From Sporosarcina sp. P34 (GTDB taxonomy: Bacteria > Bacillota > Bacilli > Bacillales_A > Planococcaceae), in contig NZ_PDZC01000001.1 of assembly GCF_002743375.1 (NCBI RefSeq), positions 124,001 through 188,000 on the forward strand: DNA of 64,000 nt, in the 5' to 3' direction. This document shows, piece after piece, positions 41,262 through 52,600 of this stretch. The notes beneath the pieces are model-generated. The model had not been told where the DNA came from, ran no database searches, and was given only the letters and a program-made list of their open reading frames with translations. The position numbers and the translations under genes were made by a program. Positions within the stretch are counted from its first letter, which is position 1; every line of letters starts with the position of its first letter.

Positions 41262-42917
41262 ATGACTTCAATCAATGGATTGCAATTTGCGAAGATGGTA
41301 GAAATGGGTGCGCATCATCTTCATCAAAATGCGGATTATGTGGATTCTTTAAATGTATTCCCGGTGCCAGACGGTGATACGGGAACGAATATGAATTTAT
41401 CCATGACATCCGGTGCGAAAGAAACAGAAAGAAATGCGCAACAACATATTGGCTTGACGGCACAGGCATTTTCAAAAGGATTGCTAATGGGTGCCCGTGG
41501 GAATTCTGGAGTGATTTTATCCCAGCTATTCAGAGGATTCAGCAAGCAAATTGAGAATGAAGCAGAAGTAAACGTAAAACAATTTGCGGAAGCACTTAAA
41601 TATGGTGTAGATACAGCTTATAAAGCGGTTATGAAACCTGTAGAAGGAACCATTTTGACAGTCGCTAAAGATGCAGCAAAGGCTGCTGTTGAGCATATAG
41701 AAGTGTCAGCGGATTTAACAGCGTTACTAGAAATTATTGTAGAAGAGGCCAAGGAATCGCTGAAACGGACGCCTGATCTACTGCCAGTTCTAAAAGAGGT
41801 AGGAGTAGTAGACAGTGGTGGACAAGGTCTCGTATATGTATATGAAGGATTTTTGGCATGCCTAAAAGGTGAGGATTTACCTGAGAAGGTAGTTATGCAT
41901 TCAATGGATGACCTAGTGATGAAAGAGCATCACCGCAGTATACAAGGTTTCATGAACTCAGAAGACATCGAGTTCGGCTACTGTACGGAATTCATGGTCA
42001 AATTGGATTCGGGTAAGTTGCTCGACAAACCATTTGACGAGGCAACATTCCGTCAAGACTTGAGCGAACTAGGTGACTCACTGCTCGTCATTTCAGATGA
42101 TGAAGTAGTAAAAGTACATATTCACACTGAAGAACCTGGAGATGCTTTATCTTATGGACAGAAATATGGTTCATTGACGAAGATGAAGATCGATAATATG
42201 CGTGAGCAACACAGTGATATTATGAGTCGGGATCAAGTATCAACAACAAAGCCGGTTCAGCATAAATACGCAATTGTGACGGTTTCTATGGGTGAAGGTA
42301 TCGCAGAACTACTGAAAAGTATTGGAGCATCTGCCGTGATTGAGGGCGGTCAGACGATGAATCCATCTACGGAAGATATCGTCAAAGCGATTCAGGAAAT
42401 CGGTGCAGAACGCGTATTGATCTTGCCAAATAATAAAAATATCATTATGGCGGCTGAACAAGCGGCTGAAGTGTTGGAAATTGAAGCGGCAGTTGTGGCA
42501 ACGAAATCTGTTCCGGAAGGCTTGGCGGCTATTTTGGCATTCAACCCCGAAGCTTCAGTTGAGAAGAACGCGAAAGCAATGTTACAAGCGGCTTCTACTA
42601 TTAAAACTGGTCAGGTCACTTATGCTGTTCGTGACACATCGATTGATGGTGTAACGATTCATAAGGATGACTTCATGGGAATCGCACAAGGGAAAATCAC
42701 TAGCTCTAATTCTTCATTAGAAGATGTAACGAAGAACCTCATTTCTTCCATGATCGATGAAGTGGATGAGATTGTCACAATTATTTATGGTGAAGATGTG
42801 ACGCATGAAGAAGCAGAAATGATCAGTAGCTATATCGAAGAACAATTTGAGCATGTGGATATAGAAGTGTACGCTGGAAAACAGCCGCTCTATCCATATA
42901 TTATCTCTGTTGAATAA
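41262..42917 (+). CDS. fakA: Fatty acid kinase catalytic subunit FakA (YloV)
   Basis: 551-residue kinase that phosphorylates exogenous fatty acids held by a FakB protein so that PlsX/PlsY can use them. The N-terminal DhaL-like ATP domain (about 1-205) has 'VPDGDTGTNMNLSM' and 'GARGNSGVILSQLFRG'. A middle domain with 'GYCTEFMVKLDSG' and the C-terminal DegV-like domain (about 335-551) follow. plsX lies downstream in this window, in line with the lipid pathway. No fakB is in the window. Confidence 0.94.
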   Translation: MTSINGLQFAKMVEMGAHHLHQNADYVDSLNVFPVPDGDTGTNMNLSMTSGAKETERNAQQHIGLTAQAFSKGLLMGARGNSGVILSQLFRGFSKQIENEAEVNVKQFAEALKYGVDTAYKAVMKPVEGTILTVAKDAAKAAVEHIEVSADLTALLEIIVEEAKESLKRTPDLLPVLKEVGVVDSGGQGLVYVYEGFLACLKGEDLPEKVVMHSMDDLVMKEHHRSIQGFMNSEDIEFGYCTEFMVKLDSGKLLDKPFDEATFRQDLSELGDSLLVISDDEVVKVHIHTEEPGDALSYGQKYGSLTKMKIDNMREQHSDIMSRDQVSTTKPVQHKYAIVTVSMGEGIAELLKSIGASAVIEGGQTMNPSTEDIVKAIQEIGAERVLILPNNKNIIMAAEQAAEVLEIEAAVVATKSVPEGLAAILAFNPEASVEKNAKAMLQAASTIKTGQVTYAVRDTSIDGVTIHKDDFMGIAQGKITSSNSSLEDVTKNLISSMIDEVDEIVTIIYGEDVTHEEAEMISSYIEEQFEHVDIEVYAGKQPLYPYIISVE

Positions 42918-42924
42918 ATACATT

Positions 42925-42956
42925 ACGTTGTCCCGTAAGTGGGGGCAACGTTTTTA
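42925..42956 (+). terminator. Rho-independent terminator after fakA
   Basis: ACGTTGTCCC pairs with GGGGCAACGT, one G-U or mismatch, followed by T5. The B. subtilis genes sdaAB-sdaAA normally found next are absent; recG follows directly. Confidence 0.88.
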
Positions 42957-42972
42957 TTATCCTGTCTTTTCA

Positions 42973-42981
42973 TGGTAAACT
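42973..42981 (+). promoter_or_regulatory. Extended -10 promoter candidate for recG
   Basis: TG-G-TAAACT (hexamer 42976-42981), the same string as before lspA. No good -35. It lies 55 bp before the recG start. Confidence 0.4.
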
Positions 42982-43035
42982 AAAAAAGAGGAACATTCGT
43001 TTTCCAACAAGGTATGGAAAGGAGGTCATTTTCAC

Positions 43036-45075
43036 GTGGGGAACATTTTAAAAAACAGTGTAGGTACAGTAAAAGGAATAGGCAAAACAACAACTGAACA
43101 ATTCGGAAAGCTAGGAATTCTGACGATTGAGGATTTATTATATACTTTCCCTTATCGCCATGAAGATTTTCGTATGACAGATTTGACTGAAACACCACAT
43201 GGCGAACGTGTCACAGTAGAAGGTCGGGTAGAGTCCGAACCGACAGTATTTTTCTCTGGGAAAAATCGCTCCAGAATGCAAGTCCGTTTATTGGTCGGTC
43301 ATCATTTGGTGAAAGCTGTATTTTTCAATCAACATTACTTAAAAGATCGTCTGCTCACAGGAATGCAAATAAATGTTACCGGTGCATGGGACCGTGGTCG
43401 TCAGACGATTACGGTGAATCGTTTACATACCGGTGAACAGACTGATTTTGAGCCGGTTTATAGTTTGAAGGGAATTATGCATCAAAAAACGTTTCGTCGT
43501 TATATGCGTACAGTCATAGACTTAACTGCCCAAGATATAGAAGAGACACTACCGCGTGAGATGCTGGAAGTATACAAGCTACCATCTATAGCTGAAGCAT
43601 TGGAAATGGTCCACTTCCCAACTAAAGCTGAAGACGTTAAGCATGCCCGTAGACGTTTTGTTTATGAAGAATTATTGCTGTTTCAGTTGAAAATTCAAGG
43701 AATGAAAAAGTTGCGCAAAGAACAGGAAAAAGGACTTGTCATTCAATATGATTTGAATTTATTGAAGAAGTTCATCAGTACATTGCCGTTCGAATTAACA
43801 AACGCGCAAAAACGTGTGGTGAATGAATTATGTGCAGAGTTGAAATCACCACTCCGCATGAATCGTTTACTGCAAGGGGATGTGGGATCAGGTAAGACAG
43901 CTGTCGCAGCCATAGCGCTATATGCAGCCGTTACTGCAGGATTCCAAGGCGCATTGATGGCACCAACGGAAATATTGGCTGAACAACACGCTGAATTATT
44001 AGCCAACTGGTTCGAACCATTCGGTGTGACTGTTGCATTTCTTGCTGGATCTACAAAAGCAAAAGCAAGAAAAGAGTTGTTGGAACGCTTAGAAGCTGGG
44101 GATATAGATTTGCTGATCGGAACGCATGCGCTCATCCAACCTGAAGTACAATTTCATAAACTAGGCTTTGTTGTGACAGATGAACAACATCGTTTTGGAG
44201 TGCAACAACGTCGTGTTTTGCGAGATAAGGGCTTAAACCCCGATGTACTATTTATGACTGCGACTCCTATTCCAAGAACATTGGCGATTACGGTATTTGG
44301 TGAAATGGACGTTTCGATCTTAGACGAACTACCGGCAGGACGAAAAGAAATTGAAACCCATTGGTTGAAAGAAGACTCCTTATTACCTGTGTTACAGAAG
44401 ATGGAGAAAGAGTTACGTGCAGGAAGACAGGCGTATGTCATTTGTCCGTTAATCGAGGAATCGGATAAATTGGATGTCCAAAACGCAGTCGAAGTACATG
44501 CAGAATTAAGTAATTATTTTGGTGGTCGCTATAAAGTAGGTTTGATGCATGGTCGATTATCTCCAGTCGAAAAGGATCAGGTCATGAGGGAATTCAGTGA
44601 AGGACTGTTAAACGTTCTTGTTTCCACGACAGTAGTAGAGGTAGGTGTCAATGTGCCGAACGCCACTTTCATGCTGATTTATGATGCAACAAGATTCGGT
44701 CTAGCCCAGTTACACCAATTAAGGGGACGTGTAGGGCGGGGGTCAGATCAGTCATATTGTGTATTGCTTGCTAATCCGTCAACAGAAGAAGGTAAGATGC
44801 GCATGCAATCGATGACGGAAACGAACGACGGATTTATTTTAGCTGAAAAAGATTTGGAGTTACGCGGAGCAGGAGATATTTTTGGCAAGAAACAGAGTGG
44901 AATGCCAGAATTTAAAATGGCTGACTTGGTCCATGATTTCAAGGCACTCTCTATAGCGCGTGATGATGCGGAACGCTTATTGAATTCGGATGCGTTTTGG
45001 ACAAATGATGAGTACGCAACGTTACGTGGACGTCTTGAGCAATCGGGCGCACTCACTGATAAGCGGATAGATTGA
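43036..45075 (+). CDS. recG: ATP-dependent DNA helicase RecG
   Basis: Branch-migration and fork-reversal helicase of 679 residues. The wedge/OB domain lies at about 60-150, then Walker A 'LLQGDVGSGKTAVAAIAL', the 'VVTDEQHRFGVQQR' Walker B box, 'FMTATPIPRTLAITVFGEMD', and the C-terminal helicase motifs 'HQLRGRVGRGSDQSYC'. The start is GTG 43036, ten bases after AAGGAGG. Confidence 0.96.
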   Translation: MGNILKNSVGTVKGIGKTTTEQFGKLGILTIEDLLYTFPYRHEDFRMTDLTETPHGERVTVEGRVESEPTVFFSGKNRSRMQVRLLVGHHLVKAVFFNQHYLKDRLLTGMQINVTGAWDRGRQTITVNRLHTGEQTDFEPVYSLKGIMHQKTFRRYMRTVIDLTAQDIEETLPREMLEVYKLPSIAEALEMVHFPTKAEDVKHARRRFVYEELLLFQLKIQGMKKLRKEQEKGLVIQYDLNLLKKFISTLPFELTNAQKRVVNELCAELKSPLRMNRLLQGDVGSGKTAVAAIALYAAVTAGFQGALMAPTEILAEQHAELLANWFEPFGVTVAFLAGSTKAKARKELLERLEAGDIDLLIGTHALIQPEVQFHKLGFVVTDEQHRFGVQQRRVLRDKGLNPDVLFMTATPIPRTLAITVFGEMDVSILDELPAGRKEIETHWLKEDSLLPVLQKMEKELRAGRQAYVICPLIEESDKLDVQNAVEVHAELSNYFGGRYKVGLMHGRLSPVEKDQVMREFSEGLLNVLVSTTVVEVGVNVPNATFMLIYDATRFGLAQLHQLRGRVGRGSDQSYCVLLANPSTEEGKMRMQSMTETNDGFILAEKDLELRGAGDIFGKKQSGMPEFKMADLVHDFKALSIARDDAERLLNSDAFWTNDEYATLRGRLEQSGALTDKRID

Positions 45076-45106
45076 TAGATGTGAACGGAGTATATTCGAT
45101 AACCTC

Positions 45107-45135
45107 TTGCAATCTGATTTACCTCTTTATATACT
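45107..45135 (+). promoter_or_regulatory. Sigma-A promoter of the fapR-plsX-fabD-fabG operon
   Basis: TTGCAA (45107-45112), exactly 17 bp, then TATACT (45130-45135). Confidence 0.75.
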
Positions 45136-45139
45136 TAGT

Positions 45140-45158
45140 ATTAATACCAAGTGCTAAT
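45140..45158 (+). promoter_or_regulatory. FapR operator
   Basis: ATTAATACCAAGTGCTAAT is an imperfect 19 bp palindrome whose half-sites resemble ATTAGTACC, the FapR half-site. It starts five bases after the -10 box, covering the expected transcription start, so FapR binding would block initiation; malonyl-CoA would release it. Confidence 0.75.
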
Positions 45159-45175
45159 CTAAAGGGGTGTAGTAA

Positions 45176-45748
45176 TTGAGAGTTCCTAAACAGGAGAGGC
45201 AACAATTACTCGTAACGCTGCTTGAAGAAGATCCATTCCTGACAGATGAAGACATTGCCAGGCATTTTTCTGTGAGCATTCAAACCGTACGGCTAGATCG
45301 GCTGGAATGTCGTATTCCTGAATTGCGAGAGCGATTGAAATCCGTAGCGTCGCAACAAATGTTAGGTACAGTGAAGTCTATGCAAGCTGAAGAAATATTT
45401 GGAGAAATTATTGATGTGGAATTGGATAACAAAGCCATTTCAATTTTTGATGTAAAAGAAGTGGATGTGTTTAAACGAAATGGAATTGCCAGAGGTCATC
45501 ATTTATTTGCGCAGGCGAATTCATTAGCTGTAGCAGTCTTAGATGATGACTTGGCTTTGACGGTTCGTTCCTCACTGCACTTTCAAAAACCAGTTAGAGC
45601 CGGTGATCGCGTAGTGTGTCGTGCTACTGTGCGTAAGGAAACCTTGAAAGATAAAAGTACGGTTGTCGACGTCCTGTCAACAGTAGAAAGTGAGCCTGTT
45701 TTCTCGGGAGAGTTTCAGATGTATCGTACAACAAAAAAAGGTGGGTAA
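45176..45748 (+). CDS. fapR: Fatty acid and phospholipid biosynthesis repressor FapR
   Basis: 190-residue malonyl-CoA-responsive repressor. The N-terminal helix-turn-helix (about 1-45) has 'DPFLTDEDIARHFSVSIQTV' then 'RLDRLECRIPELRER'. The C-terminal hot-dog thioesterase-like domain (about 60-185), which binds malonyl-CoA, includes 'RGHHLFAQANSLAVAVLDDD'. TTG start with AAGGGGTG six bases before it. Autoregulated through the operator at 45140-45158. It heads the lipid operon. Confidence 0.96.
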   Translation: MRVPKQERQQLLVTLLEEDPFLTDEDIARHFSVSIQTVRLDRLECRIPELRERLKSVASQQMLGTVKSMQAEEIFGEIIDVELDNKAISIFDVKEVDVFKRNGIARGHHLFAQANSLAVAVLDDDLALTVRSSLHFQKPVRAGDRVVCRATVRKETLKDKSTVVDVLSTVESEPVFSGEFQMYRTTKKGG

Positions 45749-45754
45749 TTACAT

Positions 45755-46747
45755 ATGATTATTGCAGTAGATGCAATGGGTGGAGACAACGCACCCGGGG
45801 AGATTGTGAAGGGTGTATTACAGAGCCTTCATGCATTTGATGACATTAGAATACATATATTTGGTGATGAGCAAAAAATGGCACCATTTCTCGAAACACA
45901 TCCACGCCTTCAAGTAGTACATTGCTCCGAAGTTATTGAACCTGATGATGAGCCTGTGCGTGCAATTCGAAAGAAAAAAGATGCTTCCATGGTCCGTATG
46001 GCGCAAGCCGTAAAAGATGGAGAAGCACAGGCATGTGTATCAGCCGGTAATACAGGTGCTCTCATGTCGGCGGGACTCTTTATCGTAGGTCGCTTGGAAG
46101 GTATTCAAAGACCAGCGCTAGCACCGACGTTACCGACGATTGACGGCAGTGGCTTCGTGTTGTTGGATGCTGGAGCAAATTCAGATAGTAAACCTTCACA
46201 GTTGGCGCAGTTTGCCGTCATGGGGAGTATCTACGCGGAGAAAGTGCGCGGAATTGACAAGCCGCGTGTAGGCTTATTAAATATCGGAACAGAAGCAGGA
46301 AAAGGGAATGAGCTTACAAAATATGCCTATGAAGAGTTACAAGCTGCATCCATAAACTTTATCGGGAATGTGGAGTCGCGTGATTTATTGAATGGCGTGG
46401 CAGATGTCGTGGTCACAGATGGCTTTACGGGTAATATGGTATTGAAAACTATTGAAGGTACGGCAATGAATGTGTTTTCCATGATCAAAGAAGTGTTTAT
46501 GTCTTCGTTAAAAACTAAGCTTGCGGCTGGATTAGTGAAAGATGATCTAAAAGGTTTAAAAAATAAGATGGATTACTCGGAGTATGGTGGAGCAGGTTTA
46601 TTTGGTTTGAATCATCCTGTCATCAAAGCGCACGGTTCATCGAATGCCACTGCATTTTTTAATGCAGTTCGCCAAGCGAGAACCATGGTACAATACCAAG
46701 TATGCGAAACAATTAAAAAAACAATCGGAGAGGAAGAGGAATCTTGA
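45755..46747 (+). CDS. plsX: Phosphate acyltransferase PlsX
   Basis: Converts acyl-ACP to acyl-phosphate, the first step of phosphatidate synthesis; 330 residues. '[18 protein letters not shown]' opens the protein, and '[20 protein letters not shown]' and '[17 protein letters not shown]' are family signatures. It overlaps fabD by 4 bases. It acts with the PlsY acyltransferase, not encoded here. Confidence 0.97.
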   Translation: MIIAVDAMGGDNAPGEIVKGVLQSLHAFDDIRIHIFGDEQKMAPFLETHPRLQVVHCSEVIEPDDEPVRAIRKKKDASMVRMAQAVKDGEAQACVSAGNTGALMSAGLFIVGRLEGIQRPALAPTLPTIDGSGFVLLDAGANSDSKPSQLAQFAVMGSIYAEKVRGIDKPRVGLLNIGTEAGKGNELTKYAYEELQAASINFIGNVESRDLLNGVADVVVTDGFTGNMVLKTIEGTAMNVFSMIKEVFMSSLKTKLAAGLVKDDLKGLKNKMDYSEYGGAGLFGLNHPVIKAHGSSNATAFFNAVRQARTMVQYQVCETIKKTIGEEEES

Positions 46748-47688
46748 GTAAACTCGCATTTGTTTTCCCGGGACAAGGCTCACAAGCTGTAGGGATGGGG
46801 AAAGTATTTACAGAGAAGAACGAAGCGTGTAAGGAATTCATGCGAAAGGCTGACGAAGCTCTTGGATTTGAACTGAGCGCATTGATGCTAGAAGGCCCTC
46901 AAGATGAATTGACGTTGACGTATAATGCTCAACCGGCTCTACTCACGGTGGGTGCCATGATTGCTGCACGTTTGGAAGAAGAAGGCATTATGCCGGATTA
47001 TACAGCAGGACACAGTCTGGGTGAGTATACCGCTCTTGTTGAATCCAAGGTTCTTTCATTTGAAGATGCGGTAGTTGCTGTTCATAAAAGAGGTCTGTAT
47101 ATGAATGAAGCCGTACCTGCAGGTAAAGGTGCTATGGCGGCCATACTTGGAATGGATCGTGATGTTTTGGAGTCAATTACATCGAACATCACAGAGTCCG
47201 GACACCCTGTACAACCAGCCAACTTAAACTGCCCCGGCCAAATTGTTATTTCCGGTGCAAAAGAGGGTGTGGATAAGGCCTGTACAGCCTTGAAGGAAGC
47301 GGGTGCGAAACGTGCATTGCCATTGAATGTAAGCGGACCTTTCCACTCAGTTCTAATGCAACCAGCAGCTGGAGAATTACAAAAGACGCTTGAAGGTATC
47401 GAAATGAAGGATGCTGAAATTCCTATCATCGCAAACGTTACGGCAGATGAAGTAACGAAACAAGACGAAATAAAAAAATTACTGGTTGAACAATTGTACT
47501 CACCGGTACGCTGGGAAGAGTCTGTTGAAAAATTACTTGAACTGGGTGTTACTCGTTTCATAGAGTGTGGACCTGGAAAAGTGTTGAGTGGATTAATCCG
47601 AAAAATAGACCGTACAGCGAAAGTATACCCAGTATATGATGAAGAAACGCTTGAAAAGTTGCTTGAAGAAGCGAAAGGATGGTCATGA
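46744..47688 (+). CDS. fabD: Malonyl-CoA:ACP transacylase
   Basis: Loads malonyl groups onto ACP for fatty acid elongation; 314 residues. '[15 protein letters not shown]' is the N-terminal signature; the nucleophile Ser91 is in '[10 protein letters not shown]' and the catalytic His in '[13 protein letters not shown]'. TTG start at 46744 overlapping plsX. The operon also supplies its acceptor ACP. Confidence 0.97.
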   Translation: MSKLAFVFPGQGSQAVGMGKVFTEKNEACKEFMRKADEALGFELSALMLEGPQDELTLTYNAQPALLTVGAMIAARLEEEGIMPDYTAGHSLGEYTALVESKVLSFEDAVVAVHKRGLYMNEAVPAGKGAMAAILGMDRDVLESITSNITESGHPVQPANLNCPGQIVISGAKEGVDKACTALKEAGAKRALPLNVSGPFHSVLMQPAAGELQKTLEGIEMKDAEIPIIANVTADEVTKQDEIKKLLVEQLYSPVRWEESVEKLLELGVTRFIECGPGKVLSGLIRKIDRTAKVYPVYDEETLEKLLEEAKGWS

Positions 47689-48434
47689 TGGGAAGATTCG
47701 ATGGAAAAACAGCAGTAGTCACAGGAGCATCCAGAGGGATTGGGCGCACTGTCGCTTTGCGCTTAGCGTCTGAAGGTGCTAAAGTAGTCGTCAATTATAG
47801 CGGTAGCCAAGATCGAGCAGAAACTGTAGCAGCCGAAATTCGCTCTGCGGGTGGAGAAGCGCTCGTATTTCAAGCAAATGTCTCCAATGCTGATCAAGTG
47901 AAAGCTATGATGGATGAGACGATTAAACAATTCGGTAGCATTGATCTCCTCGTCAATAATGCTGGCATCACGCGAGACAATTTATTGATGCGCATGAAAG
48001 AAGACGAGTGGGATGATGTATTGGCCATTAATTTAAAGGGTGTTTTCCTTTGCACTAAGGCTGTAACGCGCCAAATGATGCGTCAGCGTGCAGGAAGAAT
48101 CGTCAATCTGGCTTCTGTTGTAGGAGTTGCAGGTAATGCAGGGCAAGCAAATTACGTGGCAGCAAAAGCAGGGGTTATTGGATTGACGAAAACAACTGCA
48201 AAAGAATTAGCGGCACGTAATATTTTAGTAAATGCTGTTGCTCCAGGATTCATCACAACGGATATGACAGATGAGTTGGGCGATGACATGAAAGAGCAAT
48301 TATTGTCAACGATTCCTTTAGGCAAGCTTGGAAGTGCGGAAGATGTAGCGAGCGTTGTGGCATTCTTACTATCCGACGATGCAAAATATATTACGGGTCA
48401 GACTATCAATGTAGATGGCGGCATGGTGATGTAA
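47685..48434 (+). CDS. fabG: 3-oxoacyl-ACP reductase
   Basis: NADPH-dependent short-chain dehydrogenase of 249 residues, reducing 3-ketoacyl-ACP. The cofactor loop is '[17 protein letters not shown]'; '[19 protein letters not shown]' and the catalytic 'YVAAKAG' Tyr (about residue 157) are intact; the tail '[12 protein letters not shown]' is typical of FabG. Start is ATG 47685 (or 47688), overlapping fabD. Confidence 0.97.
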   Translation: MMGRFDGKTAVVTGASRGIGRTVALRLASEGAKVVVNYSGSQDRAETVAAEIRSAGGEALVFQANVSNADQVKAMMDETIKQFGSIDLLVNNAGITRDNLLMRMKEDEWDDVLAINLKGVFLCTKAVTRQMMRQRAGRIVNLASVVGVAGNAGQANYVAAKAGVIGLTKTTAKELAARNILVNAVAPGFITTDMTDELGDDMKEQLLSTIPLGKLGSAEDVASVVAFLLSDDAKYITGQTINVDGGMVM

Positions 48435-48466
48435 AAGAACTACTTCTATGAAAGCGCTATTTATGG

Positions 48467-48496
48467 TTGCGTTACGAGGGGACTAACCTCTATAAT
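48467..48496 (+). promoter_or_regulatory. Possible separate sigma-A promoter of acpP
   Basis: TTGCGT (48467-48472), an 18 bp spacer, then TATAAT (48491-48496). It would allow acyl carrier protein to be made independently of the FapR-controlled promoter. Confidence 0.55.
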
Positions 48497-48542
48497 TCAA
48501 TAGTAGCTAATGAGCCGACTTTGGCCTTGAGAGGAGGTGACT

Positions 48543-48785
48543 ATGTTGTCAACAGTACTTGAGCGCGTAACAAAAGTAGTTGTCGACCGTCTAGGTGTCG
48601 ATGAAAGCGAAGTAAAACCTGAAGCTTCTTTCCGTGAGGATCTTGGAGCTGATTCACTAGATGTAGTAGAACTTGTTATGGAATTTGAAGATGAGTTTGA
48701 AACGGAAATTTCTGATGATGATGCAGAGAAAATTGCAACTGTCGGAGATGCAGTAACGTACATTACAGCAAAAGTAGGCGAATGA
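48543..48785 (+). CDS. acpP: Acyl carrier protein
   Basis: 80-residue acidic four-helix protein carrying growing acyl chains on a phosphopantetheine arm. The attachment site is Ser38 in '[18 protein letters not shown]'. GAGGAGGTG lies before the ATG at 48543; an in-frame GTG at 48537 falls inside that site. Last gene of the lipid operon, followed by a terminator. Confidence 0.98.
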   Translation: MLSTVLERVTKVVVDRLGVDESEVKPEASFREDLGADSLDVVELVMEFEDEFETEISDDDAEKIATVGDAVTYITAKVGE

Positions 48786-48795
48786 CCTTTTTGGT

Positions 48796-48842
48796 GAGAC
48801 ACTTTCTTCCTTTCATCTGAAAAGGAGAAAGCGTCTCTTTTC
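48796..48842 (+). terminator. Rho-independent terminator after acpP
   Basis: GAGACACTTTCTTCCTTT pairs with AAAGGAGAAAGCGTCTC, two mismatches, followed by TTTTC. Confidence 0.85.
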
Positions 48843-48891
48843 GCTTTATACGTGTGTACAGACTATTAATAGACGAGAGGCAGAGTAGTTT

Positions 48892-49659
48892 ATGAAAAAT
48901 AAAAGAACTTCGAAAGAAACCGTATCACACCCTACATTGCCACAAGCTGTACGCGAGAAGTTTAGTACACTCCAGCAGAAACTAGATGTTCAATTTCACG
49001 ATGAAAATCTATTGTATAATGCATTTACCCATTCATCCTATGTCAATGAACATCGTCGCAAGAAGTTTTCCGATAATGAACGATTGGAATTTCTTGGTGA
49101 TGCTGTCTTAGAACTTGGAGTATCTAAATTTTTATTCCGTACAGAACCGGCAAAAAGCGAAGGGGAGCTGACGAAACTTCGTGCGGCGATTGTTTGTGAA
49201 CCATCACTTGTTAAGTTTTCAAATGAATTGAACTTTGGAGACTATATTCTTCTTGGTAAGGGTGAAGAACTAACTGGTGGGAGAATGCGTCCTGCGTTAT
49301 TAGCAGATGTATTTGAAGCGTATATCGGCGCGCTTTATTTGGATCAAGGCATGGAAGTCGTTGAAGAGTTTCTAAAGCGAATCGTTTTTCCGAAAATTAG
49401 TATCGGAGCTTTTTCGCATGTGACAGATTATAAGAGTCGCCTGCAAGAATTAGTGCAACAAAAAAATAACGGACCCCTTCAGTATGAAGTCATTGAAGAA
49501 AAAGGTCCTGCACATGCGAAAAAGTTTGTTACAGTAGTGAATCTGAATGAACAACCACTTGGAAAAGGAATTGGCAAATCCAAGAAAGAAGCGGAACAGG
49601 AAGCTGCCCGTCGTGCGATAGAACATTTATTGATGCAGACAACCGAAGGGGAGAACTAA
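48892..49659 (+). CDS. rnc: Ribonuclease III
   Basis: Double-strand-specific endoribonuclease of 255 residues that processes rRNA and scRNA and destroys antisense duplexes. The catalytic signature '[20 protein letters not shown]' is at about residues 63-82, with the second acidic patch in '[18 protein letters not shown]'. The C-terminal dsRNA-binding domain ('[16 protein letters not shown]' to '[16 protein letters not shown]') spans about 180-250. smc follows after 2 bp. Confidence 0.97.
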   Translation: MKNKRTSKETVSHPTLPQAVREKFSTLQQKLDVQFHDENLLYNAFTHSSYVNEHRRKKFSDNERLEFLGDAVLELGVSKFLFRTEPAKSEGELTKLRAAIVCEPSLVKFSNELNFGDYILLGKGEELTGGRMRPALLADVFEAYIGALYLDQGMEVVEEFLKRIVFPKISIGAFSHVTDYKSRLQELVQQKNNGPLQYEVIEEKGPAHAKKFVTVVNLNEQPLGKGIGKSKKEAEQEAARRAIEHLLMQTTEGEN

Positions 49660-49661
49660 TC

Positions 49662-52600
49662 GTGTTTTTGAAGAGGCTGGAAATCGCAGGCTTTAAATCT
49701 TTCGCGGAAAAAATCCATATAGACTTTGTACCGGGAGTAACAGCCATCGTAGGACCTAACGGAAGTGGGAAGAGTAATATTATCGATGCGATTCGTTGGG
49801 TGCTCGGTGAACAATCTGCAAAATCATTGCGTGGCAGTAAAATGGAAGACGTTATTTTTGCAGGCAGTGACTCTCGGAAGGCAGTTAATTTTGCAGAAGT
49901 CACACTCATTTTGGATAATACACAAAATCTATTTCCGCTTGATTACACCGAAATCAGTGTAGCTAGAAGGGTTTTCCGATCTGGAGATAGTGCATATCTT
50001 CTGAACGGCCAGACTTGTAGGTTAAAAGATATTATCACGCTATTTATGGATTCGGGATTGGGTAAAGAAGCATTTTCCATTATTTCGCAAGGTCGGGTAG
50101 ATGAGATCTTGAATAGCCGTGCTGATGAAAGACGCAATGTCTTTGATGAAGCGGCAGGTGTCTTGAAGTATAAAACCCATAAACAGCAAGCGGAGCATAA
50201 ATTATTCGAGACGACTGATAATTTAGATCGTGTACTGGATATATTAAAAGAAATTGATGATCGACTTGTTCCTCTTGAAAAAGAAGCAGATTCGGCTCGT
50301 AAAGCGGCTAATTTGCGTTCTGAACTTCGAGAGGCAGATGTTCGTCTACTCCATCACGACGCTTCTACGTTGCAACAGCAGATTTCTGAAAAGGCGACAG
50401 TTGTGAAAAGTGATGAAGCTGAACAGCGACAGATTTCGGATACCCTTACACAATATGAAAACGATCTGGATAGTGACAAGAAGGTTCTTATGAAAGTAGA
50501 GCTTCAACTGGATGAATTACAAAATGAATTGATCAAACAGACAGCAGAAGCTGAAAAGTGGGAAGGTAGAAGATTGCTGTCCGTTGAAAAGACACGCAAT
50601 ACGAAGCAGCAAGTGGAGCGTATTAGACAAGAGCTGCAATCTGCAGAAGACGCTCACCGAACGGCAAAAGATAAACATCGTGCTATGCAGATGAAGCAGA
50701 AAGCTGCTCAGCATGAACTTGAAGAAGTGACGAAAGAAAGTAAGCAAGTCACGGCCATGTTAAACAGTTCATTAAAAGAAACAGAACAGCAAATTGAACA
50801 GTTGAAATCAGTCTATATTGAGCGCCTCAATGAGGAAGCCACTGTGCGCAGTGAAATCAGGCATGTAGAGGAGCGGCTTCAGGGAGAAAAGTCTTCTACG
50901 GAAAAGATTACAGTTCAGACTACGTTACTTTCCGAACGCAAACGACAATTAGCTAAAGAACAGCAAGAAAAAAATGAGCAAAAAAAGACTGTTCAGAAAC
51001 AGCTAGATGAGCTAGAAAAGTCAGCTAGGGCTTGTCAGCAACAATTGACAGAAGAAGAGCAACGTCTAACTACACAACAGCAAATTCTGCAGAAAGCATT
51101 GCGTAAACAATCCGAAATGCAAGGAAGACTCCGTGCCCTAGAAAGTCTTGAAAAAGATTTTTCAGGGTTCTATTCTGGCGTCAAAGAAGTACTTCATGCA
51201 AAGAAACAACAACGTATACAAGGGATCGAAGGAGCTGTAGTGGAACTCATTAAGACGGAGCCAGCCTATACAAAGGCAATTGAAACAGCTCTTGGCGGTG
51301 CTATGCAACATATCATTACTACGACTGAGCACGATGCAAGACGAGCCATCGGTTATTTAAAAACGAAAAACTTCGGTCGCGCTACGTTTCTTCCTATGGA
51401 TATCTTGAAGCCGCGTGAACTTCCTATAAATAGCCGACACGTACTCTCTCAACAGCGGGGCTTCATCGGCACGGCATTTGAACTCATTCAAACGTCTGCA
51501 GCATATGAGTCGGTTGCCAAAAACTTATTAGGTCAGACGATTATTGCCAATGATCTAGAAGTTGCATCAAGTTTAGCCAAAACGATAGGACACCGTTATC
51601 GCATAGTGACACTTGATGGGGATATTATAAACACAGGCGGTTCGTTGACCGGTGGCGGTGCGAAAGGACAGACTACGTTATTTTCCCGCAAGGCTGAGCT
51701 GGAGACTCTTTCCAATCAACTGCAAAAAATGGATGAATCTATTCAACAGGCTACTGCACAAACTTCTGAAACTCGTAATTTAGTTGGTGCGAGTTTACAT
51801 CTTCGTGATCAATTGCGCGTAAAGTTAGAGGAAACTCAACAGAAAAAATCCCTCATTCATGCGTCATTACAAGAAACCGAAATGGAATTGCGTTCTGTCG
51901 AAATGGAAATATCCACAATTGAAATAGGACGTACTGACACAGTATCTGCAGAAAAGCAGTTATCGACCAAAAAACGAAATTTACAAACTCGGCATGAAGT
52001 ATTGAAAAGTGAACTTCAGGAGACGTTAGAAAAGCTAGAAGGTTTAGAGAGACTAGTAGAGAATAGACGTGAAGAACAACAGTCATTGCAAAAGAGATTG
52101 CATGACTTACAGCAAAAAAGTGCTGTATTGAAAGAGCAGAACGCCTATCATTCAAGCAGTATTTTGGAAACCATCAATCAACTAGATGAGTTGGAGTTGA
52201 CAATTAGCCGCTTGCAAGAAGAACAGCACTATGTGCAGGAGTTCGTGATCGGTAAGGAATTAACACCTGAAGAAATAGAGAAGCAGAGTCAGCAGGCAAA
52301 TGATACAAAAAAACACTTGCAACAAACGATTGAGATAGAAAAAGCTAAGCGTGTTCAGCAAGCTAAACGTGTTCGTGATCATGAAGAACGCATAAAAATG
52401 ATCAGACAACAAGTAAGTATGATTTCCGAACGCTTGAACACACTGAGGATTCAGTTATCCAGGCTTGAAACACAGTTTGAAACGGTCAAAAATCGACTGG
52501 ATGAAGAGTATGGTTTACGACCGAATGAATTGCACTTTGAATCATTGGATATTCCGCTACTACGCAAGACAGTAGAAGATTGTAAGCAACAACTAGTTAT

